The translations under genes and the position numbers were made by a program. Of a stretch of 16,540 nucleotides of DNA, positions 7,707 through 13,537 are shown in pieces. Position 1 is the stretch's first letter; each line of letters begins with the position of its first letter. The DNA comes from CBDUUP01 sp965370435. GTDB lineage: Bacteria > Chloroflexota > Anaerolineae > Anaerolineales > UBA11579. The notes beneath the pieces are model-generated. The model was not told the DNA's origin. It did no database searches and saw only the letters and a list, made by a program, of their open reading frames with translations. The stretch spans positions 1 through 16,540 of the forward strand of contig CBDUUP010000051.1 of NCBI GenBank assembly GCA_965370435.1, read 5' to 3'.

Positions 7707-7851
7707 AACTAAGTGGACTCCGATATGTCTTTTAAAATCATGGCAGTGCGAATTCCGTATGGGTGAAGCAATTTCACTCTTAGCAAGAGGACTGCCACAC
7801 TTCGCTCGTAGTGACGGTATTTAAAGGACTTTCTGAAACCTACTTAGAGTT
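7707..7851. repeat. Imperfect long inverted repeat downstream of the HAD gene
   Basis: The ends pair loosely: AACTAAGT (7707-7714) with ACTTAGAGTT (7842-7851), then TTTTAAA (7730-7736) with TTTAAAGG. Inside, GGCAGTGCGA (7742-7751) faces TCGTAGTGAC (7806-7815), and GGCAGT (7742-7747) also pairs perfectly with ACTGCC (7791-7796). Words such as TGAAGCAATTTCAC, GACTGCCAC and CTTCGCTCGTAGTGACGG look like a worn copy of the widespread 'GTCATTGCGAGG...GAAGCAATCTC' palindromic repeat. No gene is present. Confidence 0.5.
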
Positions 7852-7861
7852 AATTGGCGTT

Positions 7862-7894
7862 AAAAACCCAGGAGCGCACATCCGTGCGCTCCTG
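7862..7894 (-). terminator. Intrinsic terminator of the 7922-8620 gene
   Basis: CAGGAGCGCAC (7869-7879) and GTGCGCTCCTG (7884-7894) form a perfect 11-bp, GC-rich stem with an ATCC loop. Read on the minus strand, the stem is followed by GGTTTTT (T-run from 7866 to 7862). It lies 28 bp past the stop of the minus-strand gene. The plus-strand side has no T-run, so it is directional. Confidence 0.88.
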
Positions 7895-7921
7895 CCCCGT
7901 CATGGGTGGTGATGGTAATGA

Positions 7922-8620
7922 TTATGAAGAAGAGTCTAATTCCAACTCTTCCAGCCGGTCAAGGATAACTTGAGCCGCGTCCAGCAAGTAGGATTCGTCG
8001 TGGTCTATGTCCAGGCCGTCGGTGCCGATCCAGACTAACACGTTCTCATACACAAAGGCGATCTCGTAGCGCACATAGGTCAATTGCGTGGCCGGGTCGT
8101 AGTCCGTGTAGGAATACAAGATACATTCGTCGCCCAGGTTGCAGCCCCCGGAGATGAAGTCGGGGTCCCGGTCTTCGTCCTGGTAAGCCTTGAACCAATC
8201 TTCGCTCAACGCCAGCCGTGCGCCGTCTTTGGTTTCGAAGATCTCGATGGTGCTTTCCACCACCGCGGGGGCGATGTCGGTCCGGTCGGTTCGCTTGAGA
8301 CGCATCTGCCAACCGTCCACTCGTCCGGTTTCTGAGATATAGGTCTTGCCCTGCACCTCGCCCATCTCCAGGACGATGCTCTTGTTGGTCCAGGGGAGTT
8401 CGCTGCCGGCGACGATGTGGAACTCATCTGGGAGGTCTTCCGGGCGGACGACAAAATCATCTTGGATGCTTCGGAAGTTCACCGGGTCGATCACGCCGCC
8501 CCCGCCGAGTATGTCCCCTATCGGCTCGCGCAAGAAGTAAAGGATGGCGGCAATGCCAACAATGGTGACGGCGATCAGGATACCCCCGACTAGCAGGAGG
8601 TTTTTCTTTTTCGTTTCCAT
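7922..8620 (-). CDS. Membrane-anchored protein of unknown function
   Basis: I do not recognise this 232-aa protein. A short Lys-rich N-terminus (METKKKN) is followed by one hydrophobic helix at about residues 8-29, a Gly-rich linker, then an acidic domain of about 190 residues predicted to lie outside the membrane. That domain holds one close cysteine pair, C160 and C166 (GGCNLGDEC), which could form a disulphide, and a mixed pattern suggesting beta-strands with a C-terminal helix (AAQVILDRLEELEL). The start is firm: minus-strand AAGGAG (8627-8632) is six bases before ATG. It is monocistronic: it has its own -10-like TATAAT upstream and its own terminator at 7862-7894. Real-gene confidence is high; function is unknown. 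Confidence 0.85.
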   Translation of the reverse strand: METKKKNLLLVGGILIAVTIVGIAAILYFLREPIGDILGGGGVIDPVNFRSIQDDFVVRPEDLPDEFHIVAGSELPWTNKSIVLEMGEVQGKTYISETGRVDGWQMRLKRTDRTDIAPAVVESTIEIFETKDGARLALSEDWFKAYQDEDRDPDFISGGCNLGDECILYSYTDYDPATQLTYVRYEIAFVYENVLVWIGTDGLDIDHDESYLLDAAQVILDRLEELELDSSS

Positions 8621-8663
8621 TTCACACTCCTTAAGAAATATTGATTGGGTTGCTCACACTCAT

Positions 8664-8669
8664 ATTATA
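8664..8669 (-). promoter_or_regulatory. Candidate -10 box for the 7922-8620 gene
   Basis: The minus strand reads TATAAT here, 44 bases before the ATG at 8620 and downstream of the neighbouring operon's terminator. The region at the -35 distance (about 8686-8692) is only a weak match to TTGACA. Confidence 0.45.
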
Positions 8670-8756
8670 AAATTGGAACCGAAAAATTCACACGGGTCTT
8701 AAGTCATGTTTGGCTATTTTTGGGATAAGTCATTAGTACTGTTTAAGTAGTCCAAG

Positions 8757-8793
8757 AAAAAAATCCCTGCTGCAGATGACCTGCAGCAGGGAT
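8757..8793 (-). terminator. Strong intrinsic terminator of the 10528-8821 operon
   Basis: ATCCCTGCTGCAG (8763-8775) and CTGCAGCAGGGAT (8781-8793) form a perfect 13-bp stem with a five-base loop. On the minus strand a T7 run follows (8763-8757, shared with the stem base). It lies 28 bp beyond the stop of the last gene of the minus-strand operon. Confidence 0.92.
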
Positions 8794-8820
8794 AGTATTA
8801 ACTATCTTTTGAGGTTGATT

Positions 8821-9396
8821 TTAGTTAGCGCGTCCTACCCTCTTGATCCCCAACACCACCATCGCCCCAACCAGCCCTCCCGCCATGCCGTACAGCAGGT
8901 GGATTGTCAGTGGATAAGTCAGCCCTTTGATCAGGGAGGGGTAGGGCCATCCGCTGAGGGCGGCGATCACCACCCGAACCAGCGGTTTGGCCGCGTAGGC
9001 CAGCCCGCCCAGCAATGTCAGGAACCATACCTTATTCCCCCAGGTCTTGGCCCGGTTGTAAGCCAGGTCAATGAGGACCGCGGGCAGCAAGTAGATCAGC
9101 CAGCGGAAGGGATCGCCGAAGCCCCACACCGGCAGCAACGAGAGTCCCGCCGCGCCGAGGCCGGATACGGTAGACGCCCAGCGGGTCTGGACGCTCAAAC
9201 GCCCAATGACCAGCAAGGCGATGAATTCCAGCCCATGATGTCCAGGCAGGCGCAGCGGCCAGCGGAATCGGGCGTGCATTACCACGACCAACCCGCCCAG
9301 ACCGAGCAGAGCCAGGGTCCTCAGCCAGGCCAGATTCTTAATATCGCTTAACGATCTCTTTAGCGGCAGTCCGCCATTCAGATTCTTCAGTGTCAT
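8821..9396 (-). CDS. Polytopic membrane protein, ECF S-component-like
   Basis: This 191-aa integral membrane protein has about five to six hydrophobic segments (around residues 24-40, 56-66, 76-92, 98-113, 122-147 and 162-184). Between the first two is a short polar loop, RFRWPLRLPGHHGLEF. Size and topology resemble substrate-binding S components of ECF vitamin/cofactor transporters, but this is a topology-level resemblance and I cannot name a substrate; no ATPase or T component is next to it. ATG 9396 is chosen because GGAGG (9403-9407 on the minus strand) precedes it by six bases; upstream in-frame ATGs at 9402 and 9468 fit worse. It overlaps the upstream gene by 59 bp, which implies translational coupling. 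The terminator at 8757-8793 closes the operon. Confidence 0.8.
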   Translation of the reverse strand: MTLKNLNGGLPLKRSLSDIKNLAWLRTLALLGLGGLVVVMHARFRWPLRLPGHHGLEFIALLVIGRLSVQTRWASTVSGLGAAGLSLLPVWGFGDPFRWLIYLLPAVLIDLAYNRAKTWGNKVWFLTLLGGLAYAAKPLVRVVIAALSGWPYPSLIKGLTYPLTIHLLYGMAGGLVGAMVVLGIKRVGRAN

Positions 9397-10072
9397 TAGC
9401 ATCCTCCACGAGTAGCGCCGCCTGCCCGTTGTGAAGGATGGGCCGCACCCATTCTCCGACCGAGACACGAGCGCTTAGCGGCAGTTCAGTGTGGTCTAAT
9501 TTTATCACAACTTTGATCTGTGCAGCCTGTTGAAGTTGTTCGACGGTGTAGACGCCCTCCAGTTGGCGCAGCCCCGGCAGCCAGACGAAGCGTCCTTCGC
9601 TGCCTCCCGCTCGCAGACCCACTCCTGCCAGCGCGCCGATCAGTCCGATCTTATCCCCGGTCAATCCCTCCAGCAGAATGCCCGCCTCCTCAGCCAGCCT
9701 AACCGCCTCCGCCGAGGTCAAGACTTCCCGCTTGGCAGCCAGGCCAAATTCCTGGATGGCTTCATTGACAGCCTCCCAGTGAGCGACGCAGAGGCCCGCG
9801 TCCGCGCCGGGGGCGCTCTCCCGCAGCAAATACTGGCGACAGAACTCGGCGGCCTCGCTTTGGCGGCTCTCTTCCAGGCGCACGGCCAGACAGACCGCGC
9901 TGTTTTTTGCAGTGTAGGGTATCCGTGGGTCTTGGAGGAGTTGGTGGCGGGTGATGCCTTCAAGTTGGGCCAGGCCGCCCTCTGCCAACAGTTTCCCCAA
10001 TTGGCGGCCGTGATGGCCCGTGCCCCGGCTTTCCTCGTTATCCGTGTCGTCAATCCCGATCAGAAAGCGCAT
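9338..10072 (-). CDS. TiaS-like protein (N-terminal domains only)
   Basis: This 244-aa soluble protein begins MRFLIGIDDTD (D8, D9, D11), with GTGHH shortly after, and has DPRIPYTAKNSAV at about residues 48-60 and GDKIGLIGALAGVG at about 139-152. These resemble the IDDTD, IPYKTRGNGAV and IGALAAIG blocks of archaeal tRNA(Ile2) 2-agmatinylcytidine synthetase (TiaS), an ATP-using enzyme. Full TiaS is roughly 420 residues with OB-fold and zinc-ribbon tRNA-binding parts; these are absent here, and bacteria use TilS rather than TiaS for this codon. I infer a nucleotide-using enzyme with another substrate, perhaps linked to the neighbouring membrane protein. Its ATG directly abuts the TAG of the upstream lipoprotein gene (TAGATG), so the two are translated together. 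Confidence 0.8.
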   Translation of the reverse strand: MRFLIGIDDTDNEESRGTGHHGRQLGKLLAEGGLAQLEGITRHQLLQDPRIPYTAKNSAVCLAVRLEESRQSEAAEFCRQYLLRESAPGADAGLCVAHWEAVNEAIQEFGLAAKREVLTSAEAVRLAEEAGILLEGLTGDKIGLIGALAGVGLRAGGSEGRFVWLPGLRQLEGVYTVEQLQQAAQIKVVIKLDHTELPLSARVSVGEWVRPILHNGQAALLVEDANDTEESEWRTAAKEIVKRY

Positions 10073-10528
10073 CTACTTGATCTCGATGAGATACACATCG
10101 TGGATCCAGGTCGCCTTGGGGACATCCGTGGCGGCGAACTTGAGCGTGTCCCGTTTGGTGATGTCGAGGATCACCTCATCGTGGACCTGGTCAAAGGACA
10201 GGGTGATGCTGCCATCGTTTCCGGTGAGAGTCACTTCCTCGAACTCGGTCACTCCCGCAGCCTCCAGCGCAGCCAGCAGGCTGGGGCCTTCTTCGGGTTT
10301 GCCCTCCACCGTAATGGTCGTTATGGGCAGTTCCTGCATCTGCTCCAGAGTGAAGTAGACGTTCTCGCCGTCCGGGATTTCGACGGTGAGCAGGGCGTCA
10401 GAGGGTTTACCGTTCTCCGAAGGATTTCCTGCTGATCTGCTGCATCCCGCCAGAAGTAGAGCGACCGCCAGGATGAGCCATAGGATACTTTTCAGGGCTT
10501 TGTTTGGGAGCATTGATTTTATTTTCAT
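10073..10528 (-). CDS. Small lipoprotein with a molybdopterin-oxidoreductase-like domain
   Basis: This 151-aa protein starts with a positively charged N-terminus and a hydrophobic stretch (residues 14-28). It ends in the lipobox LAGC with C29 as the predicted lipidation site, so it should be anchored on the outer face of the membrane. After a Ser/Asn/Gly linker, the domain (residues about 45-151) has VYFTLEQMQELP, PSLLAALEAAGV and a closing VPKATWIHDVYLIEI. This order resembles a shortened sulfite-oxidase/molybdopterin-binding fold, though it lacks an obvious cofactor cysteine. That resemblance is an inference from pattern. No Shine-Dalgarno is visible before ATG 10528. It is the first gene of a three-gene operon with the TiaS-like and membrane genes. 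Confidence 0.8.
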   Translation of the reverse strand: MKIKSMLPNKALKSILWLILAVALLLAGCSRSAGNPSENGKPSDALLTVEIPDGENVYFTLEQMQELPITTITVEGKPEEGPSLLAALEAAGVTEFEEVTLTGNDGSITLSFDQVHDEVILDITKRDTLKFAATDVPKATWIHDVYLIEIK

Positions 10529-10588
10529 AACGGAGAGATTCTATCATAGAGAGGGAGTGTTGGGTATGAATTGGATAGCTCTGGCAGG

Positions 10589-10824
10589 GCAATCGCAAAG
10601 TCAGGTAAAATAACTGATAAATGGTAATCCTGTTGGTAAACACTAGACTCGAAGAATTTAAAGTGTTATTTCCTAGAGGAAATTCTTTCGAGACTTAATT
10701 AGCTCATTTTCAATTTCTTTATCCGCTAATCACACTAATCTCACTAATTTTTTTATTAGCGTTATTCGTGTTATTCGCGGACAAATTGTTTTTCCATTTT
10801 TGTCCTGCACGACTTTGCGATTGC
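10589..10824. repeat. Nested inverted-repeat element, MITE-like
   Basis: GCAATCGCAAAGTC (10589-10602) returns inverted as GACTTTGCGATTGC (10811-10824), a perfect 14-bp match. Similarity runs on inward with gaps (AGG and AAAA words). Enclosed are two further palindromes: AGACTCGAAGAATTT (10645-10659) against AAATTCTTTCGAGACT (10680-10695), with one mismatch and one extra base, and the nonamer palindrome at 10718-10785. There is no ORF that could be a transposase. Confidence 0.6.
10718..10785. repeat. Palindrome built from nonamer repeats
   Basis: The left arm 10718-10748 and right arm 10755-10785 match as inverted repeats in 24 of 31 positions around a T6 centre. Each arm is itself made of 9-base units: CTAATCACA/CTAATCTCA/CTAAT on the left and ATTAGCGTT/ATTCGTGTT/ATTCGCGGA on the right. 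It is framed by TTTATCCGC and GCGGACAAA. It looks like a member of a dispersed intergenic repeat family. Confidence 0.75.
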
Positions 10825-10860
10825 TTTATGGGTGTGGGGTGCGATCTAATGTTGTAGCTT

Positions 10861-10935
10861 GTTCTACTGAATGCATCTTCATATATTCAATAGTAAGGTG
10901 CGAAGCATCCTGAGCTTGTCGAAGGATGCGGCTCT
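10861..10935. repeat. CATCCTGAGC-type hairpin repeat, copy 1
   Basis: The core at 10897-10935 contains GCATCCT (10905-10911) and its complement AGGATGC (10923-10929) around GAGCTTGTCGA, a hairpin repeat found in many bacteria. The 39-base core matches copy 2 (11520-11558) with one mismatch. Similarity extends upstream over GTTCTA and CATCTTCATATATTCA, so the duplicated unit is about 75 bases. Confidence 0.8.
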
Positions 10936-11059
10936 TGAATGAGTGTATTTCAATTTGGGGGGAAATTGGCGTGATACAGCGACTAATGGCCTTTGACGAA
11001 TTAAACGGGTAATCCCGGAGTGTGATTAACCAATCATAAAACACAAACTCTGGCTATAT

Positions 11060-11188
11060 TGTCATTCCGAACAGCGAAGCGGTGAGGAATCCCTGAAAAC
11101 ATGGGTGATCTTGCCTGCCAGGGCCAAGAAAGGCGATGTTCTCAGGGACTCCTCGCTCCGACCTTCGGTCGCCACGCTCGGAGTGACA
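11060..11188. repeat. MITE-like long hairpin (TGTCATTCCGA repeat)
   Basis: The left arm starting TGTCATTCCGAAC (11060) and ending GAGGAATCCCTGA (11096) is inverted at the right as TCAGGGACTCCTCGC (11142) to GCTCGGAGTGACA (11188). The right arm carries an extra mini-hairpin CGACC-TTC-GGTCG (11159-11171). About 45 bases separate the arms. It resembles a widespread non-coding palindromic repeat with 'GTCATTCCGA...GAGGAATC' ends. Confidence 0.7.
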
Positions 11189-11267
11189 GTCCAGGTTATT
11201 TTAGGAGAGGATCTTTCGATTACCCAAATAAGTCGTCAAACACCATAAGTCGCACCAACAACTACGA

Positions 11268-11365
11268 AGTCCGCCCTTCGGCGGACTAAAGCATTGTTAA
11301 GTCGGCGCAGGCCGACTTCGTAAACGTTTGGGTGACTTTAGTCACTGCGACTTTGGTCGCCAAAC
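11268..11365. repeat. Cluster of four small hairpins
   Basis: Four stems follow one another: AGTCCGCC/GGCGGACT (11268-11287, CTTC loop), AAGTCGGC/GCCGACTT (11299-11318), GTGACT/AGTCAC (11332-11345) and GCGAC/GTCGC (11347-11360). The last two are enclosed by GTTTGG (11326-11331) and CCAAAC (11360-11365; one base, 11360, is shared with the last stem), which could make a three-way junction. All share an (A)AGTC-/GACTT core, suggesting duplication of one palindromic unit. Confidence 0.7.
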
Positions 11366-11402
11366 CCCCAAACTGAAATGCACCCGATTTGGAGTATAAC
11401 GC

Positions 11403-11429
11403 TTGACGTTTAGCGAGGTGCGTTATAAT
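11403..11429 (+). promoter_or_regulatory. Candidate sigma-70-type promoter upstream of the antitoxin remnant
   Basis: TTGACG (11403-11408) and a perfect TATAAT (11424-11429) are separated by 15 bases, slightly short. The antitoxin start is 165 bp downstream, a space in which a HigB-type toxin gene would usually start but where only a repeat copy is found. Confidence 0.5.
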
Positions 11430-11463
11430 AATTTAATAAACTCTATGGAATGGCGTAAGGCAT

Positions 11464-11558
11464 GTTCTATTAACCCATCTTCAGATATTCATTGGCAATG
11501 TGCGAATCTTCTATGGCATGGTGCGAAGCATCCTGAGCCTGTCGAAGGATGCGGCTCT
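11464..11558. repeat. CATCCTGAGC-type hairpin repeat, copy 2
   Basis: This is the second copy of the unit at 10861-10935, in the same orientation. It starts at GTTCTA, shares CATCTTCAGATATTCA, has about 20 extra bases in the middle, and ends with the 39-base core (11520-11558), which differs from copy 1 only at one T/C in the loop. It lies 35 bases before the antitoxin start. Confidence 0.8.
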
Positions 11559-11593
11559 AGGTGCAATCAATTGTTGTAGAAAGGAGCAGAGAA

Positions 11594-11895
11594 ATGACCC
11601 AAGAAAAACTGCTTCCCGTTCATCCTGGGGAGGCATTGCTCGAAGAGTTCTTGGAGCCTATGAACTTGAGCCAGAATAAACTGGCCTTGAGCATTGGCGT
11701 CCATCCGCGCAGGATAAATGAGATCGTATTGAAGAAAAGAAGGATTACGGCCAATACCGCCCTGCGGCTGGGACGTTTCTTTGGCACGACCCCGAAATTT
11801 GGCTGGGTCTGCAGATGGACTACGACCTGGACGTTGAAAGGGACGAATTCGGAGATCGTCTGGAGAATGATGTTAAAACGTTGGCGCGGATATAG
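11594..11895 (+). pseudogene. higA: HigA-family antitoxin, frameshifted
   Basis: ATG 11594 with AAGGAG (11581-11586) at seven bases opens a typical HigA/XRE antitoxin: VHPGEALLEEFLEPMNLSQNKLA, GVHPRRINEIV, and RRITANTALRLGRFFGT, the helix-turn-helix that binds the operator. After Pro at 11792-11794 the current frame leaves the family (KFGWVCRW...) and runs to TAG 11912-11914. The -1 frame, starting at 11794, restores the expected tail EIWLGLQMDYDLDVERDEFG...LARI and ends at TAG 11893-11895. A missing G in CCGGAAATT explains this. It is either a real inactivating deletion or a sequencing error; no canonical slippery heptamer is present. No HigB toxin gene is seen upstream or downstream. Confidence 0.82.
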
Positions 11896-11987
11896 TTTGG
11901 GCTGCAAGTTATAGTAGTAAAGGGCGGTGTGCCTATCCGTATTGTCTACAAGGGGCGCAGTATAAACAAAGTGAACGCGAATTTTCT

Positions 11988-11994
11988 AGGAGGA
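11988..11994 (+). promoter_or_regulatory. Strong Shine-Dalgarno for the 12003 lipoprotein
   Basis: AGGAGGA stands eight bases before ATG 12003 and fixes the start. A TATAAA at 11961-11966 is a possible -10, but a TTGTCT upstream is only 13 bases away, too close for a normal -35. Confidence 0.75.
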
Positions 11995-12002
11995 TCAGTA
12001 TT

Positions 12003-13532
12003 ATGAAGTTCAAGGTCTTGGTCGTTATCGTGATGCTGTCATGCACCGCCTGCACAACGCTAGCAGAGACGAACACGCCTACGCTAGCGCCTCAATTTGC
12101 TACACCCACTCCGGGTATCCAAATGGACACCCCACCGCCAACCGCGCCGAGAATCCCCACAGACACGTTTACATTCACGGCAACCCCGACCTGGATTCCC
12201 GCTAAATTAACGCCTAAAACGTCGTCGCTTTCCAGCGAAGGCCCCTGGGTTGTATATCAGAATAGAAGCGATGGACTGATCGTTATCAATGCGGACGGCA
12301 CCGGGAGAACCAAATTTGCGGAATTAGAAGGGAGTTACTTAAGACTTGTGGCCGCCTCGCCAACGGATCCTCTGATATCGGTGGTTCAGCTCTCAGGTCA
12401 GTTGGTAATTCTACGCCTTCCTGGAGGGGAGATAGAGACTGTCATCCCATTGTTCTCATATTTTAACGATCATCCGGCGCCGGAAGCAGAGAGCGATCCC
12501 ACCCATTGGGTGTTTGGAGGTGAGCCGGTTTGGTCGCCAGATGGCCGCTACCTGGCATTCATTGGCGTGATTGACGGCCCCACCACTGACGTGTACGTGT
12601 ACGATACTCAGTTGGGTACGGTCAACCAGTTGACCAGCGGGCCGAACCAGGCTGCATATCTGGCCTGGTCGCCGGATAGCCGTTGGATCGTTCATACCGA
12701 AGAGCGCACCGAATTTGGTGCGGGTTTTAAATTGGAGGCGGTATGGGCCGCTGCAGTGGATGGCAGCCAGGTCAAATGGCTTCATTCGGCGGATACCCTT
12801 TATAATATCCTAGGCTGGATCGGGCCAGCGACGTATATGGCCTATGAACGCCATATGGGTGGCACGAAGAATCTGAAGATGGTAGATGTGGCCCAGGGTA
12901 CCGCCTTCAATTTCTTTACGTTTGAGGGGGGTGTAGCTTTAGATTTCACCCTGGATCCGGGAAGCGGGATGGTGGCGTTTTACCCAAATAAATATGACGA
13001 AAATATTCCCGAATTTCCCGAGTCTGGCGTGTATTTCGTTTCACCCTCCATAAACACACCGAAATTGATCGTGCCGGGGTCGATGCTGGATGAAAGTCTT
13101 TGTGATCCTGGGGTGTGTTGGGATGCGGACAGTGGAATATTTCTCACCGGATTTCATTGCGGAAATTATCTAGATGTGAAGCGCATTGCCTTCAACGCAC
13201 AAGAAACCATCTCATGCGTGACGCCTGTGGTCCGTGAGACTTCACCGGATGGTCAATGGATTTTATGGACCGAAAAGGGTAGTTTGGTCGTTGCCGACTC
13301 GGATGGCTCCCCCGTGGCTCATTTAGACCAAAGCGCTACAGGGTATGTCTCCTGGGAGCTGACATCTAAGAATGTCTATTGGCGAGCTGATGGAGAAGGT
13401 TTTTTCCTGGCTTATCAAAGGGAGTTGCGTTACATATCTCTACCTGATTTGAATGTATTTTTTGTGGATGAATTTTCTTATAACTATTCTGATCTAGTTG
13501 ACGATGATCTGATCTGGGTTGGGAATTGGTAA
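12003..13532 (+). CDS. Secreted lipoprotein with PD40/TolB-like beta-propeller repeats
   Basis: This 509-aa protein is probably exported. Its N-terminal hydrophobic stretch (residues 4-13) ends near C14 and C17, either of which may be lipidated, although neither has an ideal lipobox. Residues about 20-77 are rich in Thr and Pro (TNTPTLAP, TPTPG, TPPPTAP, TATPTW), a spacer type common in Chloroflexota lipoproteins. The rest has WSPDGRYLAF (from W177), WSPDSRWIVH (from W222) and SPDGQWILW (from S414), matching PD40/WD40-like blades of TolB- and DPP-type propellers. No catalytic serine-peptidase domain is visible, so a binding or structural role is likely; the ligand is unknown. It runs convergently into lipA with five bases between the stops and no terminator between. 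Confidence 0.85.
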   Translation: MKFKVLVVIVMLSCTACTTLAETNTPTLAPQFATPTPGIQMDTPPPTAPRIPTDTFTFTATPTWIPAKLTPKTSSLSSEGPWVVYQNRSDGLIVINADGTGRTKFAELEGSYLRLVAASPTDPLISVVQLSGQLVILRLPGGEIETVIPLFSYFNDHPAPEAESDPTHWVFGGEPVWSPDGRYLAFIGVIDGPTTDVYVYDTQLGTVNQLTSGPNQAAYLAWSPDSRWIVHTEERTEFGAGFKLEAVWAAAVDGSQVKWLHSADTLYNILGWIGPATYMAYERHMGGTKNLKMVDVAQGTAFNFFTFEGGVALDFTLDPGSGMVAFYPNKYDENIPEFPESGVYFVSPSINTPKLIVPGSMLDESLCDPGVCWDADSGIFLTGFHCGNYLDVKRIAFNAQETISCVTPVVRETSPDGQWILWTEKGSLVVADSDGSPVAHLDQSATGYVSWELTSKNVYWRADGEGFFLAYQRELRYISLPDLNVFFVDEFSYNYSDLVDDDLIWVGNW

Positions 13533-13537
13533 ATTTC

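Noticed and set aside
8776..9351. Plus-strand 191-aa open frame
   Set aside because: It begins inside the terminator stem and mirrors the membrane protein; its Gln/Pro-rich translation is typical of a shadow frame.
9530..10435. Plus-strand 301-aa open frame
   Set aside because: It is antisense to the TiaS-like and lipoprotein genes, which have recognisable motifs, tight coupling and a terminator.
10826..11044. Minus-strand 72-aa open frame
   Set aside because: It lies entirely on the CATCCTGAGC repeat and flanking sequence with no family resemblance.
11268..11365. Possible CRISPR array
   Set aside because: The units are short self-complementary stems of differing sequence and spacing, with no constant repeat-spacer pattern and no cas genes.
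11780..11800. Programmed -1 frameshift in the antitoxin
   Set aside because: No canonical X-XXY-YYZ slippery heptamer or clear downstream structure is present; a simple one-base loss is a better explanation.
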